From NCBI RefSeq assembly GCF_932526225.1, contig NC_064040.1, positions 3,879,681-3,943,680 on the forward strand: a stretch of DNA of 64,000 bases, in the 5' to 3' direction. The position numbers and the translations under genes are program-made. The notes beneath the pieces are model-generated. The model did not search any database and had not been told where the DNA came from. It saw only the letters and a program-made list of their open reading frames with translations. Positions 59,001-64,000 of the stretch are shown in pieces. Every line of letters starts with the position of its first letter. Positions within the stretch are counted from its first letter, which is position 1. Origin of the DNA: Nematostella vectensis. Its lineage: Eukaryota > Cnidaria > Anthozoa > Actiniaria > Edwardsiidae.

Positions 59001-61058
59001 GATAGACAGCGGATTAATGATTGCTAATTATTAATCTACGCGAAACGTGTTTCGGTGTCTATAAAATTTCAAAGTCCCGCTGCTGTCGATAGACAGCGGA
59101 TTAATGATTGCTAACCACTGCTAATTATTTATCTACGCGAAGTGGTCCCGACGTAGATTAGTAATTGCCAATTATTTATCTACGCGAAGTGGTCCCGACG
59201 TAGATAAATAATTGCTAATTATTAATCTACGCGAAGTGGTCGCGACGTAGATTAATAATTAGCAATTATTAATCTACGCGAAACGTGTTTCGGTGTCTAT
59301 GAAATTCCAATGTCCCCCCTGTTATCCATATTAGAAAAACTAACAATAACAAAACGACACCTCGAACACTGGTCACTTATTCACTCTGTTAAGTCCAAAA
59401 GTGTTATTTACTAATTTGTTGCATCAACAAATATAACAATTGGTATGACAATTGGCACCCTATCTCGTATCTGGTAGGCTTAGGGATGAATATGGCTTAA
59501 CATATTTCACAATTTTAGAAAAAAAACTGTGGGGGCTAAAGGTTTTACGGAACGACACAGTTTTCTCTTAACAATTGGAGTCTGAAACCAGTAAGAATGT
59601 CTCTGGTGTGTAGCAGAAGAACGCAAAGCCAAGATATTGTTCTTACACGACTCGAGTTTGACATTAAACAATTGGACAATTGGCAATTTGACTCTTTATT
59701 GGTTTGACAATTGTACCGTTAGTGTAACAAAATGTTCGATCTTAAGGTTTGTGGGGTCTTGTTAACAATGCTGGAATTGCCATGTTCACGGCCGTGGAGC
59801 TAACTCCTCTGAGCGAGTACAAGAAAATGGCAGACGTGAACCTTTGGGGACTGATTGACGTGACACTTACCTTTCTACCGCTGATCAGAAAGTGTGGCGG
59901 GCGCGTTGTCAACATCTCAAGTATTGCAGGTACGTTATTTGATCTATAAGATATAAAGATATAAGATATAAAAAGAAAGTGTCTGTAAACGTTATGCTCA
60001 ACCGATAATGCATAACATTCTTCTCAAACGTTATGCCGACGTAAACTATAGTATAATTACTTATTTCAGAGTCAATTTATTGTTATTCGCTGGTACAGCT
60101 TGTGTTCATTTTTTTTTCTGTTTCGCTAGGACGGCTATCTATACCGAATACTGGACCGTATTCGGTAACAAAGTACGGGGTGGAAGCGTTTTCAGATGCT
60201 CTGCGGCGGGAGGTATCTCCATGGGGGGTCAAGGTGACTTTGGTTGAGCCAGGGGGGTTCCATACACGCTTTCTGGCCGAGGGGGCCCTGGAAAAGAAGT
60301 TACAAACTCTTTGGGAAAGCGCGAATGAACAACTGAGAAATGATTACGGCGAGGACAACTATAAAACACGTACGTATGTCTGAAAAGGCTAGACCGATGT
60401 AGAATAAATCAATGTCTGGAACCTTAGCATGACCCACGCGGAACTAAAAAACATCCAAGTGTAATCAAGATGCATATATTGCTTCTCTGTAAGTCACGCG
60501 CATATGAAGAAGGCATTGCAGACAAAAACAACCAGACTAGTAATAGTGACACTGCTTGGACACTATGATGCTGTGTTGGATCCCCAACCGACACGTTGGT
60601 ACAAGGACCAGTCAGATAATCCGAGGAATCATAGGAAAGGCCAGGCATTCGCAAACGGTCAGGGGAAGGGTGAACAAGCAAGTTATAATATCACATAAAA
60701 CATCGTATCACGAAACTCGAAACCTTGGCACGGTAGTTTATCGAGGATAAATCATCCAGTTATCGCTGTTTAATATCTGTACGTTGTTTATACAAACGTA
60801 AACGCGTATTAACACAAACGGTCATTTCTGTTGACAGAAATGGCGTCTCTGAAAGCAATCTCGCTGATAGCAAGTTCTGACCTGAGTGAGGTGGTAGAGG
60901 CGATCGCGCAAGGTATTCTGGCTTCGTCCCCAGGAACGCGCTGCCTCGTGGGTAAAGACGCCAGGTTCATTTACTGGTGGCTTACCATTCTCCCCACTTC
61001 TACCGCTGACTGGCTGATAGCAGTTGGCTCAAGACTCGTCAGGCGTTTTTTGGCCTGA
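47018..61058 (+). CDS. Short-chain dehydrogenase/reductase (RDH/HSD17B6, SDR9C-like), four exons, interrupted by Polinton in intron 1
   Basis: Exons 47018-47360, 59747-59929, 60130-60369, 60838-61058, all junctions phase 1, 328 residues. The N-terminal membrane anchor ([19 protein letters not shown]) precedes [20 protein letters not shown] (TGxxxGxG cofactor motif), NNAG in exon 2, the catalytic Ser region [10 protein letters not shown], and [18 protein letters not shown] with the YxxxK active site in exon 3. The Arg/Lys-rich end of exon 4 ([10 protein letters not shown]) follows a hydrophobic segment. This layout is that of ER-membrane retinol / 17-beta-hydroxysteroid dehydrogenases, which use NAD(H). 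The cofactor half (exon 1) and the catalytic half are separated by a 12.4 kb intron, of which 11.5 kb is a Polinton. All splice sites look intact, so the gene may still work. Confidence 0.88.
47776..47781. repeat. Target site duplication, left copy
   Basis: TATTAT immediately before the first G of the left inverted repeat; its partner TGTTAT is at 59320-59325 (5 of 6 identical). A 6 bp duplication is typical of Polintons. Confidence 0.7.
47782..48330. repeat. Left terminal inverted repeat of Polinton
   Basis: Starts GGGGGGGACCTTGGAATTTC. It contains about four palindromic subrepeats built on TTAATAATTAGCAATTATT and CTACGTCGGGACCACTTCGC, then a unique part with TGTTATGCCGAAGGCATACG and a short Cys-rich open frame. 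Confidence 0.93.
48230..48328 (+). pseudogene. Truncated copy of the Polinton Cys-rich (zinc-finger-like) ORF in the left repeat
   Basis: 32 codons starting [20 protein letters not shown] and ending in a stop after CKVHL. It is the inverted copy of the first 32 residues of the 112-residue protein encoded in the right repeat (58843-58505), with two substitutions. The right copy continues past this point, so the left one is cut short at the inner border of the inverted repeat. Confidence 0.75.
48350..48445. repeat. Second partial copy of subterminal repeat sequence
   Basis: GGAACCTTGCAATTAGACCC CCGTCTGTCCTGTAGTATA at 48351 duplicates the same text at 48171, and CCGCCACCCTACGGAG at about 48429 matches the right-repeat segment at 58981. 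This is a nested rearrangement at the inner edge of the left repeat. Confidence 0.8.
48506..49197 (-). pseudogene. Polinton Gly/Ala-rich hydrophobic protein, frameshifted
   Basis: The N-terminal frame begins [18 protein letters not shown] at 49197 and has a predicted helix up to about 49013. The sequence then continues in another frame ([19 protein letters not shown] ... [20 protein letters not shown] ... [16 protein letters not shown]) to a stop at 48506. The glycine-rich hydrophobic centre flanked by charged helices resembles a membrane-associated protein often carried by cnidarian Polintons; its role is unknown. One frameshift near 49012 separates the halves. The N-terminal half also contains one of the TGCCGGAGCGGCA palindromes (49102). 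Confidence 0.65.
49214..49794 (-). pseudogene. Polinton minor capsid (penton-like, single jelly-roll) protein, frameshifted
   Basis: Two overlapping frames on the minus strand: an upstream part with [28 protein letters not shown] and [19 protein letters not shown]-type text down to about 49500, then [20 protein letters not shown] ... [18 protein letters not shown] and VLELT to 49214. The order of short beta-strand-like blocks and the C-terminal IW..D..GR.VDF.G signature match the minor capsid protein of Polintons. The break is near 49480-49510. No start codon in frame was found because a TGA lies at 49797-49795, so the 5' end is also damaged or shifted. Confidence 0.65.
49933..51471 (+). pseudogene. 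Conserved Polinton protein of unknown role, one in-frame TGA
   Basis: Starts [20 protein letters not shown] and reads 200 codons to TGA at 50533, then continues in the same frame to 51471 (about 512 codons in total). Landmarks are [37 protein letters not shown] before the stop, and [12 protein letters not shown]-like text, [34 protein letters not shown] after it. These blocks recur in metazoan Polintons; a structural role in the particle is possible but unproven. The C-terminal 80 residues are Ala/His-rich and contain two of the dispersed palindromes, then a hydrophobic end ([15 protein letters not shown]). The TGA replaces a codon within a conserved block, so I read it as a nonsense mutation. 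Confidence 0.7.
51456..51992 (-). CDS. Polinton membrane protein (coiled coil plus hydrophobic C-terminus), intact
   Basis: 178 residues from [20 protein letters not shown]. Residues 1-70 form a charged coiled coil ([20 protein letters not shown]). Then come [19 protein letters not shown] and two further hydrophobic helices, [20 protein letters not shown] and [18 protein letters not shown], with a basic tail. This architecture recurs beside capsid genes in cnidarian Polintons; the function is unknown, plausibly a virion or membrane component. It overlaps the preceding plus-strand gene tail to tail by 16 bp and is head to head with the major capsid gene. It is one of the few undamaged frames. 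Confidence 0.7.
   Translation of the reverse strand: MRSVAEIDAVIQENTERVQELQGMVATDRETIDDPNTSESRRQEARERNEERLSEINELERENRELENQKPLRDRIKAIFKKYGFTVTAIGLAVATTIAAIVTSLGKSLSSVARGVGNGLKAIGKKLGELLPGLVGSIANFVFKAVGEAVKFLGENAWLLILAVAAFLVRMQSNHRNK
52113..53204 (+). CDS. Polinton major capsid protein (double jelly-roll), C-terminally truncated
   Basis: First in-frame ATG at 52113 ([20 protein letters not shown]), 363 residues. The blocks [65 protein letters not shown] and [19 protein letters not shown] identify the Polinton major capsid protein. The frame is open upstream of the ATG ([11 protein letters not shown]) with text that looks like the same family, so the true start may lie further left and be damaged. 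Near residues 300-325 a G-run and two palindromes (53058, 53075) are inserted in a variable loop. After [11 protein letters not shown] the family's last strands are absent; the frame instead overlaps the ATPase start and stops at 53204, consistent with a deletion. Confidence 0.72.
   Translation: MSVSDKLDSQRTPRAPLGLKAERTVHWVTVPGSLRVGFDLSISGQANNTVVNNVGRNLVSRLKITFEGETLQDTNRYDVFKTYEELYLSKVEREDHLKQGIKSENMRKLRSKAGDKTTSNAKENALNAAHGAKYTIPLDHSLLTDHGVLYPRALSEALIFEITLATVDQVVVGSDATKLSYGIKNLELEYESLRDDNLARSAAAAYQNGTTFFYEQVNLHKTFVISKGTDSIINESVNLPRRSMSGLLLLFVEPYTAGDRDSEKFVYPDIKSVRVTIDGMPNKVFSQGLRPTDFWREAKRRFVRPSPGGGGGRHSCRSGAPAVPAVNPESFYGDNKFALWIEPSNDGRYGRTQARYGPEKHPI
53179..53780 (+). pseudogene. Polinton DNA-packaging ATPase (FtsK/A32-like), frameshifted
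   Basis: Starts [20 protein letters not shown]. Walker A is GPTSCGKT (53218 onward), Walker B is [11 protein letters not shown] (about 53443). The first frame ends at 53550 just after [10 protein letters not shown]. The family then continues in another frame from about 53530 ([20 protein letters not shown]) to 53780. One single-base frameshift near 53530 therefore breaks the protein before the conserved glutamine motif (TQQ). A32-type ATPases package DNA into the capsid. The start codon lies inside the truncated capsid gene. Confidence 0.85.
53835..53842 (+). promoter_or_regulatory. TATA-like box upstream of 53871
   Basis: TATAAATA lies in the short gap after the ATPase gene, 29 bases before the next ATG. 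The spacing would put a transcription start close to the ATG, so this is tentative. Confidence 0.3.
53871..54346 (+). pseudogene. Small conserved Polinton protein, frameshifted
   Basis: Starts [20 protein letters not shown] and stops at 54001. The following frame from about 53999 has a text known from other Polintons: [71 protein letters not shown], stopping at 54346. One frameshift near 53998 would link them. The first part carries a copy of the TGCCGGAACGGCA palindrome (53960), which codes for PAGTA. The function is unknown. Confidence 0.6.
54511..55137 (+). CDS. Polinton single-pass membrane protein, intact
   Basis: 208 residues from [21 protein letters not shown] disordered acidic and basic N-terminus contains [20 protein letters not shown], a signature seen in several cnidarian Polintons. 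One membrane segment, [18 protein letters not shown], is followed by RRRE, a Pro/Ala-rich tail and a terminal AME. Two palindromes (54546, 55071) and three CTTCGG-type hairpins lie inside the coding sequence without breaking the frame, adding residues such as PAGTA and PAVKQRATD. The role is unknown. Confidence 0.6.
   Translation: MEEPQGSTSAQPAGTANGSAEADDDEHHQNTAHGPARTPSALVKRITSPEPPATRPKHPGRVEAGRRLAKWNRLNRAKKKAVQHVESPVASESQGREGLRPRAEGIHTPVPESNSAWSASSVIGVAGLLVSLIGLYTRRRELAAAFTRTPAVKQRATDPLATEGTDDVAPPARPALAAAQQIKDRPLAVPATALRAPVQCKSRLLAME
55327..55413 (+). CDS. Very short Polinton ORF (28 residues), hydrophobic
   Basis: [20 protein letters not shown] then EDQKILPM and a stop. The amphipathic Ala-rich helix and the position between the membrane protein and the 118-residue gene are the reasons for listing it; similar mini-ORFs occur in related elements. 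It could be chance. Confidence 0.35.
   Translation: MNYAKMTAAVAGAVALKGYLEDQKILPM
55499..55855 (+). CDS. Small conserved Polinton protein (118 residues), intact
   Basis: Starts [20 protein letters not shown], a hydrophobic N-terminal helix, then a long charged helix ([40 protein letters not shown]) and ends in [15 protein letters not shown] hydrophobic start plus this helix and the final DYYT/DFYT motif is a recurring Polinton gene next to the capsid block. The function is unknown; a membrane-associated minor virion protein is a guess. Confidence 0.65.
   Translation: MAAIAILVGGAVLNATAFVGGNNLAKFLSNDESPALAEKERHDKVLEKYQRDYGRYQQRRQKILDWQAQSRERGALAKQNFTDTNYALKLYNQTRPKQSLESMRAPELADYYTASRLL
55905..55957. 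repeat. (ACGTAT)n microsatellite
   Basis: About eight perfect copies of the self-complementary hexamer unit (GTATAC frame), which can extrude as a cruciform. It lies between the 118-residue gene and the integrase. Confidence 0.98.
56237..57082 (+). pseudogene. Polinton retroviral-type integrase (RVE), C-terminal frameshift
   Basis: First in-frame ATG at 56237 ([20 protein letters not shown]). The N-terminal region is followed by the RVE core: [20 protein letters not shown] (first Asp), [16 protein letters not shown] (second Asp) and [16 protein letters not shown] (Glu, 34 residues after the second Asp), so the DDE triad is complete. The frame ends at 57082 in a basic [15 protein letters not shown], while the chromodomain-like end ([13 protein letters not shown]) continues in the next frame from about 57047. 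The core is intact and only the tail is shifted. Polinton integrases insert the element by its inverted repeats. Confidence 0.87.
57083..57180. other. Gap between integrase and polymerase remnant: site of a large deletion
   Basis: Only about 100 bp separate the integrase frame from the truncated polymerase frame. Part of it is the shifted integrase tail. The polymerase exonuclease and palm domains would be expected here. Confidence 0.5.
57181..58340 (-). pseudogene. Protein-primed DNA polymerase B remnant: N-terminal region only
   Basis: Read from 58340: [20 protein letters not shown] ... [15 protein letters not shown], a frame change near 58205, then [17 protein letters not shown] ... PDRRYRLF to an in-frame TAA at 57750-57748. 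The same frame resumes with [68 protein letters not shown] and [14 protein letters not shown], ending at 57181. This order matches the N-terminal part of Polinton PolB. None of the exonuclease or polymerase motifs (such as DxxSLYP or YxDTDS) is present anywhere in the element, so about two thirds of the protein is gone. At least one frameshift and one nonsense codon break the rest. Confidence 0.72.
58342..58572. repeat. 62-73 bp tandem repeat, four copies
   Basis: TTTGGGTATGCCTTGTGCCA starts copies at 58342, 58415, 58477 and 58539; each contains CCCAGTCTCTAATTGCCCGT. It lies between the start of the polymerase remnant and the Cys-rich ORF, whose last 30 codons run into it. Confidence 0.95.
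58505..58843 (-). CDS. Cys-rich zinc-finger-like protein of Polinton, in right repeat
   Basis: 112 residues from [20 protein letters not shown]. The pattern is C..K.YC ... C...C...YC..H then CRICGIG ... [14 protein letters not shown], suggesting two or three zinc-binding sites, followed by a basic helix (GTERRAREW). Small proteins of this kind occur at the same place in related elements. The start lies within the inverted repeat, and the left repeat holds a truncated twin. The C-terminal 30 residues come from the tandem repeat and are probably not original. DNA binding at the termini is an appealing but untested idea. Confidence 0.6.
   Translation of the reverse strand: MKCGKHYCRWLKVGHANTCGQRCMNTYCKVHLQRLRKGSPLPVPCRICGIGTQSETRLCRPCRANRLGQRMRGTERRAREWFALVLSDIVAGGTGWHKAYPNTRPAGCDTGS
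58741..59319. repeat. Right terminal inverted repeat of Polinton
   Basis: Mirror of the left repeat, ending GAAATTCCAATGTCCCCCC. It contains the same palindromic subrepeats (ATTAATAATTAGCAATTATT, TCTACGCGAAGTGGTCCCGA) and TATGCCTTCGGCATA. Followed by TGTTAT (target duplication). Confidence 0.93.
59320..59746. other. Remainder of SDR intron 1 downstream of Polinton
   Basis: AT-rich host intron with several ACAATTGG words; the acceptor ATCTTAAG lies at its end. Confidence 0.5.
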
Positions 61059-62239
61059 CTGGTTATTAGTGGTTTGACTTGAAAATAATCTTGTCTTGTC
61101 TAAATGCTGTCTGATAATCAAAGTTTCCTTACGCGTTTTGGCATAAACCTTATTATCTAAAATGTTAGAGATAGGCACTTTGTACAGGCGCGCACCCAGG
61201 ATTGGCCATGGGGGGTGCGCAGCCATAGGTATCATATGAAAAAATCATAGTATTTGAAGATTCCTTAATAAGAAATGACCCACTATTTGGCCGCCAAAGG
61301 GAGGTGCGCGCGCACCCTGCGCACCCCTCTGTATACGCGCCTGTTGTATTCTATCACATCGTGGCAGTATGGGAGTACATAATAGTAGTTACTGAAGTAG
61401 ACGTCTCCTGGTTGAATATTGTTTTAATTCAATTCTAAAGACGTTTTAGAGGGAGTGAGGAAAAAAAGATTTTGGGGGATGGCTCCGTAAACTTTTAACC
61501 TCAAAGGGGACTGCGGAAATAAGCAGGCCTTCTAAGAAGGGGGGTGGGTCTGAATTTGTTTTATAAGTTGAACTGGAACCCTGGGGGTTGTTAAAGGGGT
61601 GGGGCCAATCATTTTTTTTACACTGAAGGGGAGGGAGGGCTAAAATTTTTCGGTGTGTTTAAGTCAAAATCTTTCCTACCCCCTCATGGGTATTTAAAAA
61701 CACTCCCTTATATATGTGAATAAAACAATACCTTACGGTCAGACGATAATACAAGCCTTTAGCCTTTTAGCCTTTTGTTCTCCTGTGCTCAGTCGCGCAT
61801 GTGCATTTCCTTTCGTGCTCAGAAACAAGAAAAATAAACTGAAGTATGTTGGAATGTGCGCGATCTATATATGGTTCGTGTGCTCATTTTAGACAAAAGT
61901 GATAGTGAATAAAGTAAACAGAAAACGCATTGTCGAGCTTGGTCGCGTTTTTTGGGGTTCTCACTTTTGTGCTTTGGATTGGGTGAGGGTTGAAATTTTG
62001 AACCGGAAATTTACCTTTGTAACTCTCCCCCCTACCTGATAAATTATGGTGTTTCCCTAATTCTTTATGTACTCTAGTCGAAAGCAATGTGCGGGGGGAG
62101 GGGAGGGGGTCTGATAAATAACAGTTATTTAAATTCTGGATGGCTAATAGCGATTGCTATCAACTTGGAACTATAATCAATATTTTCACAGCTTAAAATG
62201 TAAAAAATAACACTTGAAAGTATTGCCCCGAGATAAATA
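61059..62239. other. SDR 3' flank and intergenic DNA
   Basis: Contains one MITE (listed). AATAAA occurs at about 61719 and 61833, either of which could serve the SDR transcript. No other gene seen. Confidence 0.4.
61185..61343. mobile_element. hAT-like MITE, termini CAGGCGCG, 5 bp TTGTA duplication
   Basis: The left end CAGGCGCGCACCCAGGATTG and the right end GTATACGCGCCTG form imperfect inverted repeats, flanked by perfect TTGTA copies (61180-61184 and 61344-61348). The interior repeats GGTGCGCGCGCACC-like palindromes. The end sequence and duplication length fit the hAT5 type and resemble the element at 45726. Confidence 0.8.
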
Positions 62240-63510
62240 CCTATTACAGTATTACGATCCTAGAGATGAGCTCACTCATAGTACCTATATCAAAGTTAAA
62301 ATACGCTCCTAATGATTGGCTCACTCATAGTACCTATATCACAGTTGCACGCTCCTAGTGATGAGCTCACTCATAGTACCTATTTCAAGTTGCACGCTCC
62401 TAGTGATGGACTCACTCATAGTACCTATATCACAGTTGTACGCTCCTAGTGATGAACTCACTCATAGTACCTATATCACAGTTGTACGCTCCTAGTGATG
62501 AGCTCACTCATAGCACCTATTTCTCAGTTGTAAGCTCCTAGTAATGAGCTCACTCATAGCACCTATTTCTCAGTTGTAAGCTCCTAGTGATGAGCTCACT
62601 CATAGCACCTATTTCTCAGTTGTAAGCTCCTAGTGATGAGCTCACTCATAGCACCTATTTCTCAGTTGTAAGCTCCTAGTGATGAGCTCACTCATAGCAC
62701 CTATTTCTCAGTTGTAAGCTCCTAGTGATGGACTCACTCATAGTACCTATATCACAGTTGTACGCTCCTAGTGATGGACTCACTCATAGTACCTCTATCA
62801 CAGTTGAACGCTCCTAGTGATGGGCTCAGTCATAGTACCTATATCACAGTTGCACGCTCCTAGTGATGAGCTCACTCATAGTACCTATTTCTCAGTTGTA
62901 AGCTCCTAGTGATGAGCTCACCCATAGTACCTTTTTCACAATTGCACGCTCCTAGTGATGAGCTCACTCATAGCACCTATTTCTCAGTTGTAAGCTCCTA
63001 GTGATGAGCTCACTCATAGTACCTATATCATAGTTGTACACTCCTAGTGATGGGCTCACTCATAGTACCTATATCACAGTTGTACGCTCCTAGTGATGGA
63101 CTCACTCATAGCACCTATTTCTCAGTTGTAAGCTCCTACTGATGAGCTCACTCATAGTACCTATTTCTCAGTTGCACGCTCCTAGTGATGAGCTCACTCA
63201 TAGTGCCTTTTTCACAATTGCACGCTCCTAGTGATGGGCTCACTCATAGCACCTATTTCTCAGTTGTAAGCTCCTAGTGATGAGCTCACTCATAGCACCT
63301 ATTTCTCAGTTGTAAGTTCCTAGTGATGAGCTCACTCATAGCACCTATTTCTCAGTTGTAAGCTCCTAGTGATGAGCTCACTCGTAGCACCTATTTCTCA
63401 GTTGTAAGCTCCTAGTGATGAGCTCACTCATAGTACCTATTTCTCAGTTACACGCTCCTAGTGATGGACTCACTCATTGTGCCTTTTTCACAATTGCACG
63501 CTCCTAGTGA
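62240..63510. repeat. 46 bp minisatellite
   Basis: About 28 copies of a 46 bp unit (GCTCCTAGTGATGAGCTCAC TCATAGCACCTATTTCTCAG TTGTAA). Two main variants alternate in blocks (TATATCACAGTTGTACGC versus TATTTCTCAGTTGTAAGC). It ends about 70 bp from the stop codon of the minus-strand gene. Confidence 0.95.
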
Positions 63511-63579
63511 TGAGGAGATCTTTTCATATGGATTTGTTTTCGAGTGAAAAAATTGGAAAGTCAATCTTCCCAAGGTGTC

Positions 63580-64000
63580 TCAGTCAAATCCCCATACCTC
63601 ACTCCTCTTTCTCTTTCGCTCTTTGACTTCAGGGTTTCCAGCCTCCATGTTCCTCTGCCTGTCTCTCTTCTTCCTATAGAAATAATGAGTCTTTTTACTA
63701 GACGAAACTCGAGCAAGATCCGGATGAAGACATTTGTAGTACACGACCATAATTACGAGCCCTAGAGCATAGCACAATGCGATAGTCAGAACGGCAGTGA
63801 CCTCAAACCCCACAGAGACCAACGTAGTCGGCTGCGTGAACCACAGTGCTGTGAGTACAATAGCTTCCACAAATTCCAAAGTATAGTACACTGTTGCCCA
63901 ATACCAGAGCCTTTCGGCCTCCACAAAGAATATACAAAACGTGTGAATGAGGGCGATAACAAGTCTAGTGAATCTTTGTTTCCAAGGTTGCCTCGGGAAC
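63580..64000 (-). CDS. XK-related (XKR) membrane protein, C-terminal part, runs off right edge
   Basis: The frame is open from the right edge to a stop at 63580 (about 139 codons visible). It contains three hydrophobic segments: LVIALIHTFCIFFVEAERLW, YWATVYYTLEFVEAIVLTAL W, and LTIALCYALGLVIMVVYYKC followed by LHP, then a basic tail (KKTHYFYRKKRDRQRN, KERKRKRSEV). YY...FVE....LWF followed by a penultimate helix and YY..LHP is the pattern of XK-family C-termini. XKR proteins are plasma-membrane proteins, some of which are phospholipid scramblases. The 5' portion is outside the window, so the family call rests on the C-terminus only. Confidence 0.6.
   Translation of the reverse strand, partial: FPRQPWKQRFTRLVIALIHTFCIFFVEAERLWYWATVYYTLEFVEAIVLTALWFTQPTTLVSVGFEVTAVLTIALCYALGLVIMVVYYKCLHPDLARVSSSKKTHYFYRKKRDRQRNMEAGNPEVKERKRKRSEVWGFD

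Larger units (their letters stand above)
47782..59319. mobile_element. Polinton/Maverick DNA transposon, 11.5 kb, internally decayed
   Basis: Bounded by inverted repeats of about 0.55 kb that start GGGGGGAC and a 6 bp target duplication. It carries, in order, genes for a Gly-rich hydrophobic protein (-), minor capsid protein (-), a conserved Polinton protein (+), a membrane protein (-), major capsid protein (+), packaging ATPase (+), three or four small proteins (+), integrase (+), a polymerase remnant (-) and a Cys-rich protein in the right repeat (-). Autonomous Polintons are usually 15-20 kb; the missing length is mainly the polymerase. No cysteine protease was found. GC content is clearly above the host flanks. 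It sits in intron 1 of the SDR gene. Confidence 0.93.

Noticed and set aside
62240-63510. CRISPR-like array
   Set aside because: Continuous head-to-tail minisatellite without repeat-spacer alternation, in a eukaryotic context.

Overview
The window looks like a piece of an intron-rich, AT-rich metazoan genome. The gene set is TALPID3, UVSSA, an IRF2BP family member, NXPE, a GM2 activator with a SUEL lectin cassette, a selenocysteine glutathione peroxidase, an SDR dehydrogenase and a cnidarian-style Polinton. Together with the many minisatellites this fits an anthozoan cnidarian such as a sea anemone. The organism call is inference.

Region 1 (1-20.5 kb, minus strand): nineteen exons with consistent splice phases that I assign to TALPID3 (KIAA0586). 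It is read from 20537 down to 239 and leaves the window on the left. An intronless IRF2BP-type gene (9023-10855) sits on the same strand between the two exon blocks. At least one linking exon is missing from my model. TALPID3 introns hold 32-42 bp minisatellites.

Region 2 (20.5-31 kb, plus strand): an intronless UVSSA gene, head to head with TALPID3 across about 270 bp and carrying an 11-copy 9-residue repeat. A six-exon NXPE-family gene follows (25483-30542).

Region 3 (31.8-40.6 kb, plus strand): a GM2-activator-like gene whose first intron holds two phase 1-1 exons encoding a complete SUEL (rhamnose/galactose-binding) lectin domain, and whose third ML-domain intron holds about 38 tandem copies of its own splice donor. 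Next is a two-exon secreted glutathione peroxidase with an in-frame TGA (selenocysteine) and a good SECIS candidate in the 3' UTR.

Region 4 (42.6-47 kb): an intronless WD40/SOCS-box gene (minus), a 5'-truncated non-LTR retrotransposon, a small hAT-like MITE and a 260 bp triple repeat.

Region 5 (47-61.1 kb, plus strand): a four-exon SDR dehydrogenase (retinol/17-beta-hydroxysteroid type) whose intron 1 is occupied by an 11.5 kb Polinton/Maverick (47782-59319) with long inverted repeats and a 6 bp target duplication. The Polinton keeps recognisable integrase, packaging ATPase, major and minor capsid genes and several accessory genes, but most are broken. The polymerase is reduced to an interrupted N-terminal remnant and no protease gene was found. 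Two families of short palindromes are scattered through it.

Region 6 (61-64 kb): a hAT-like MITE, a 46 bp minisatellite and the 3' part of an XK-related membrane protein gene (minus) that runs off the right edge.
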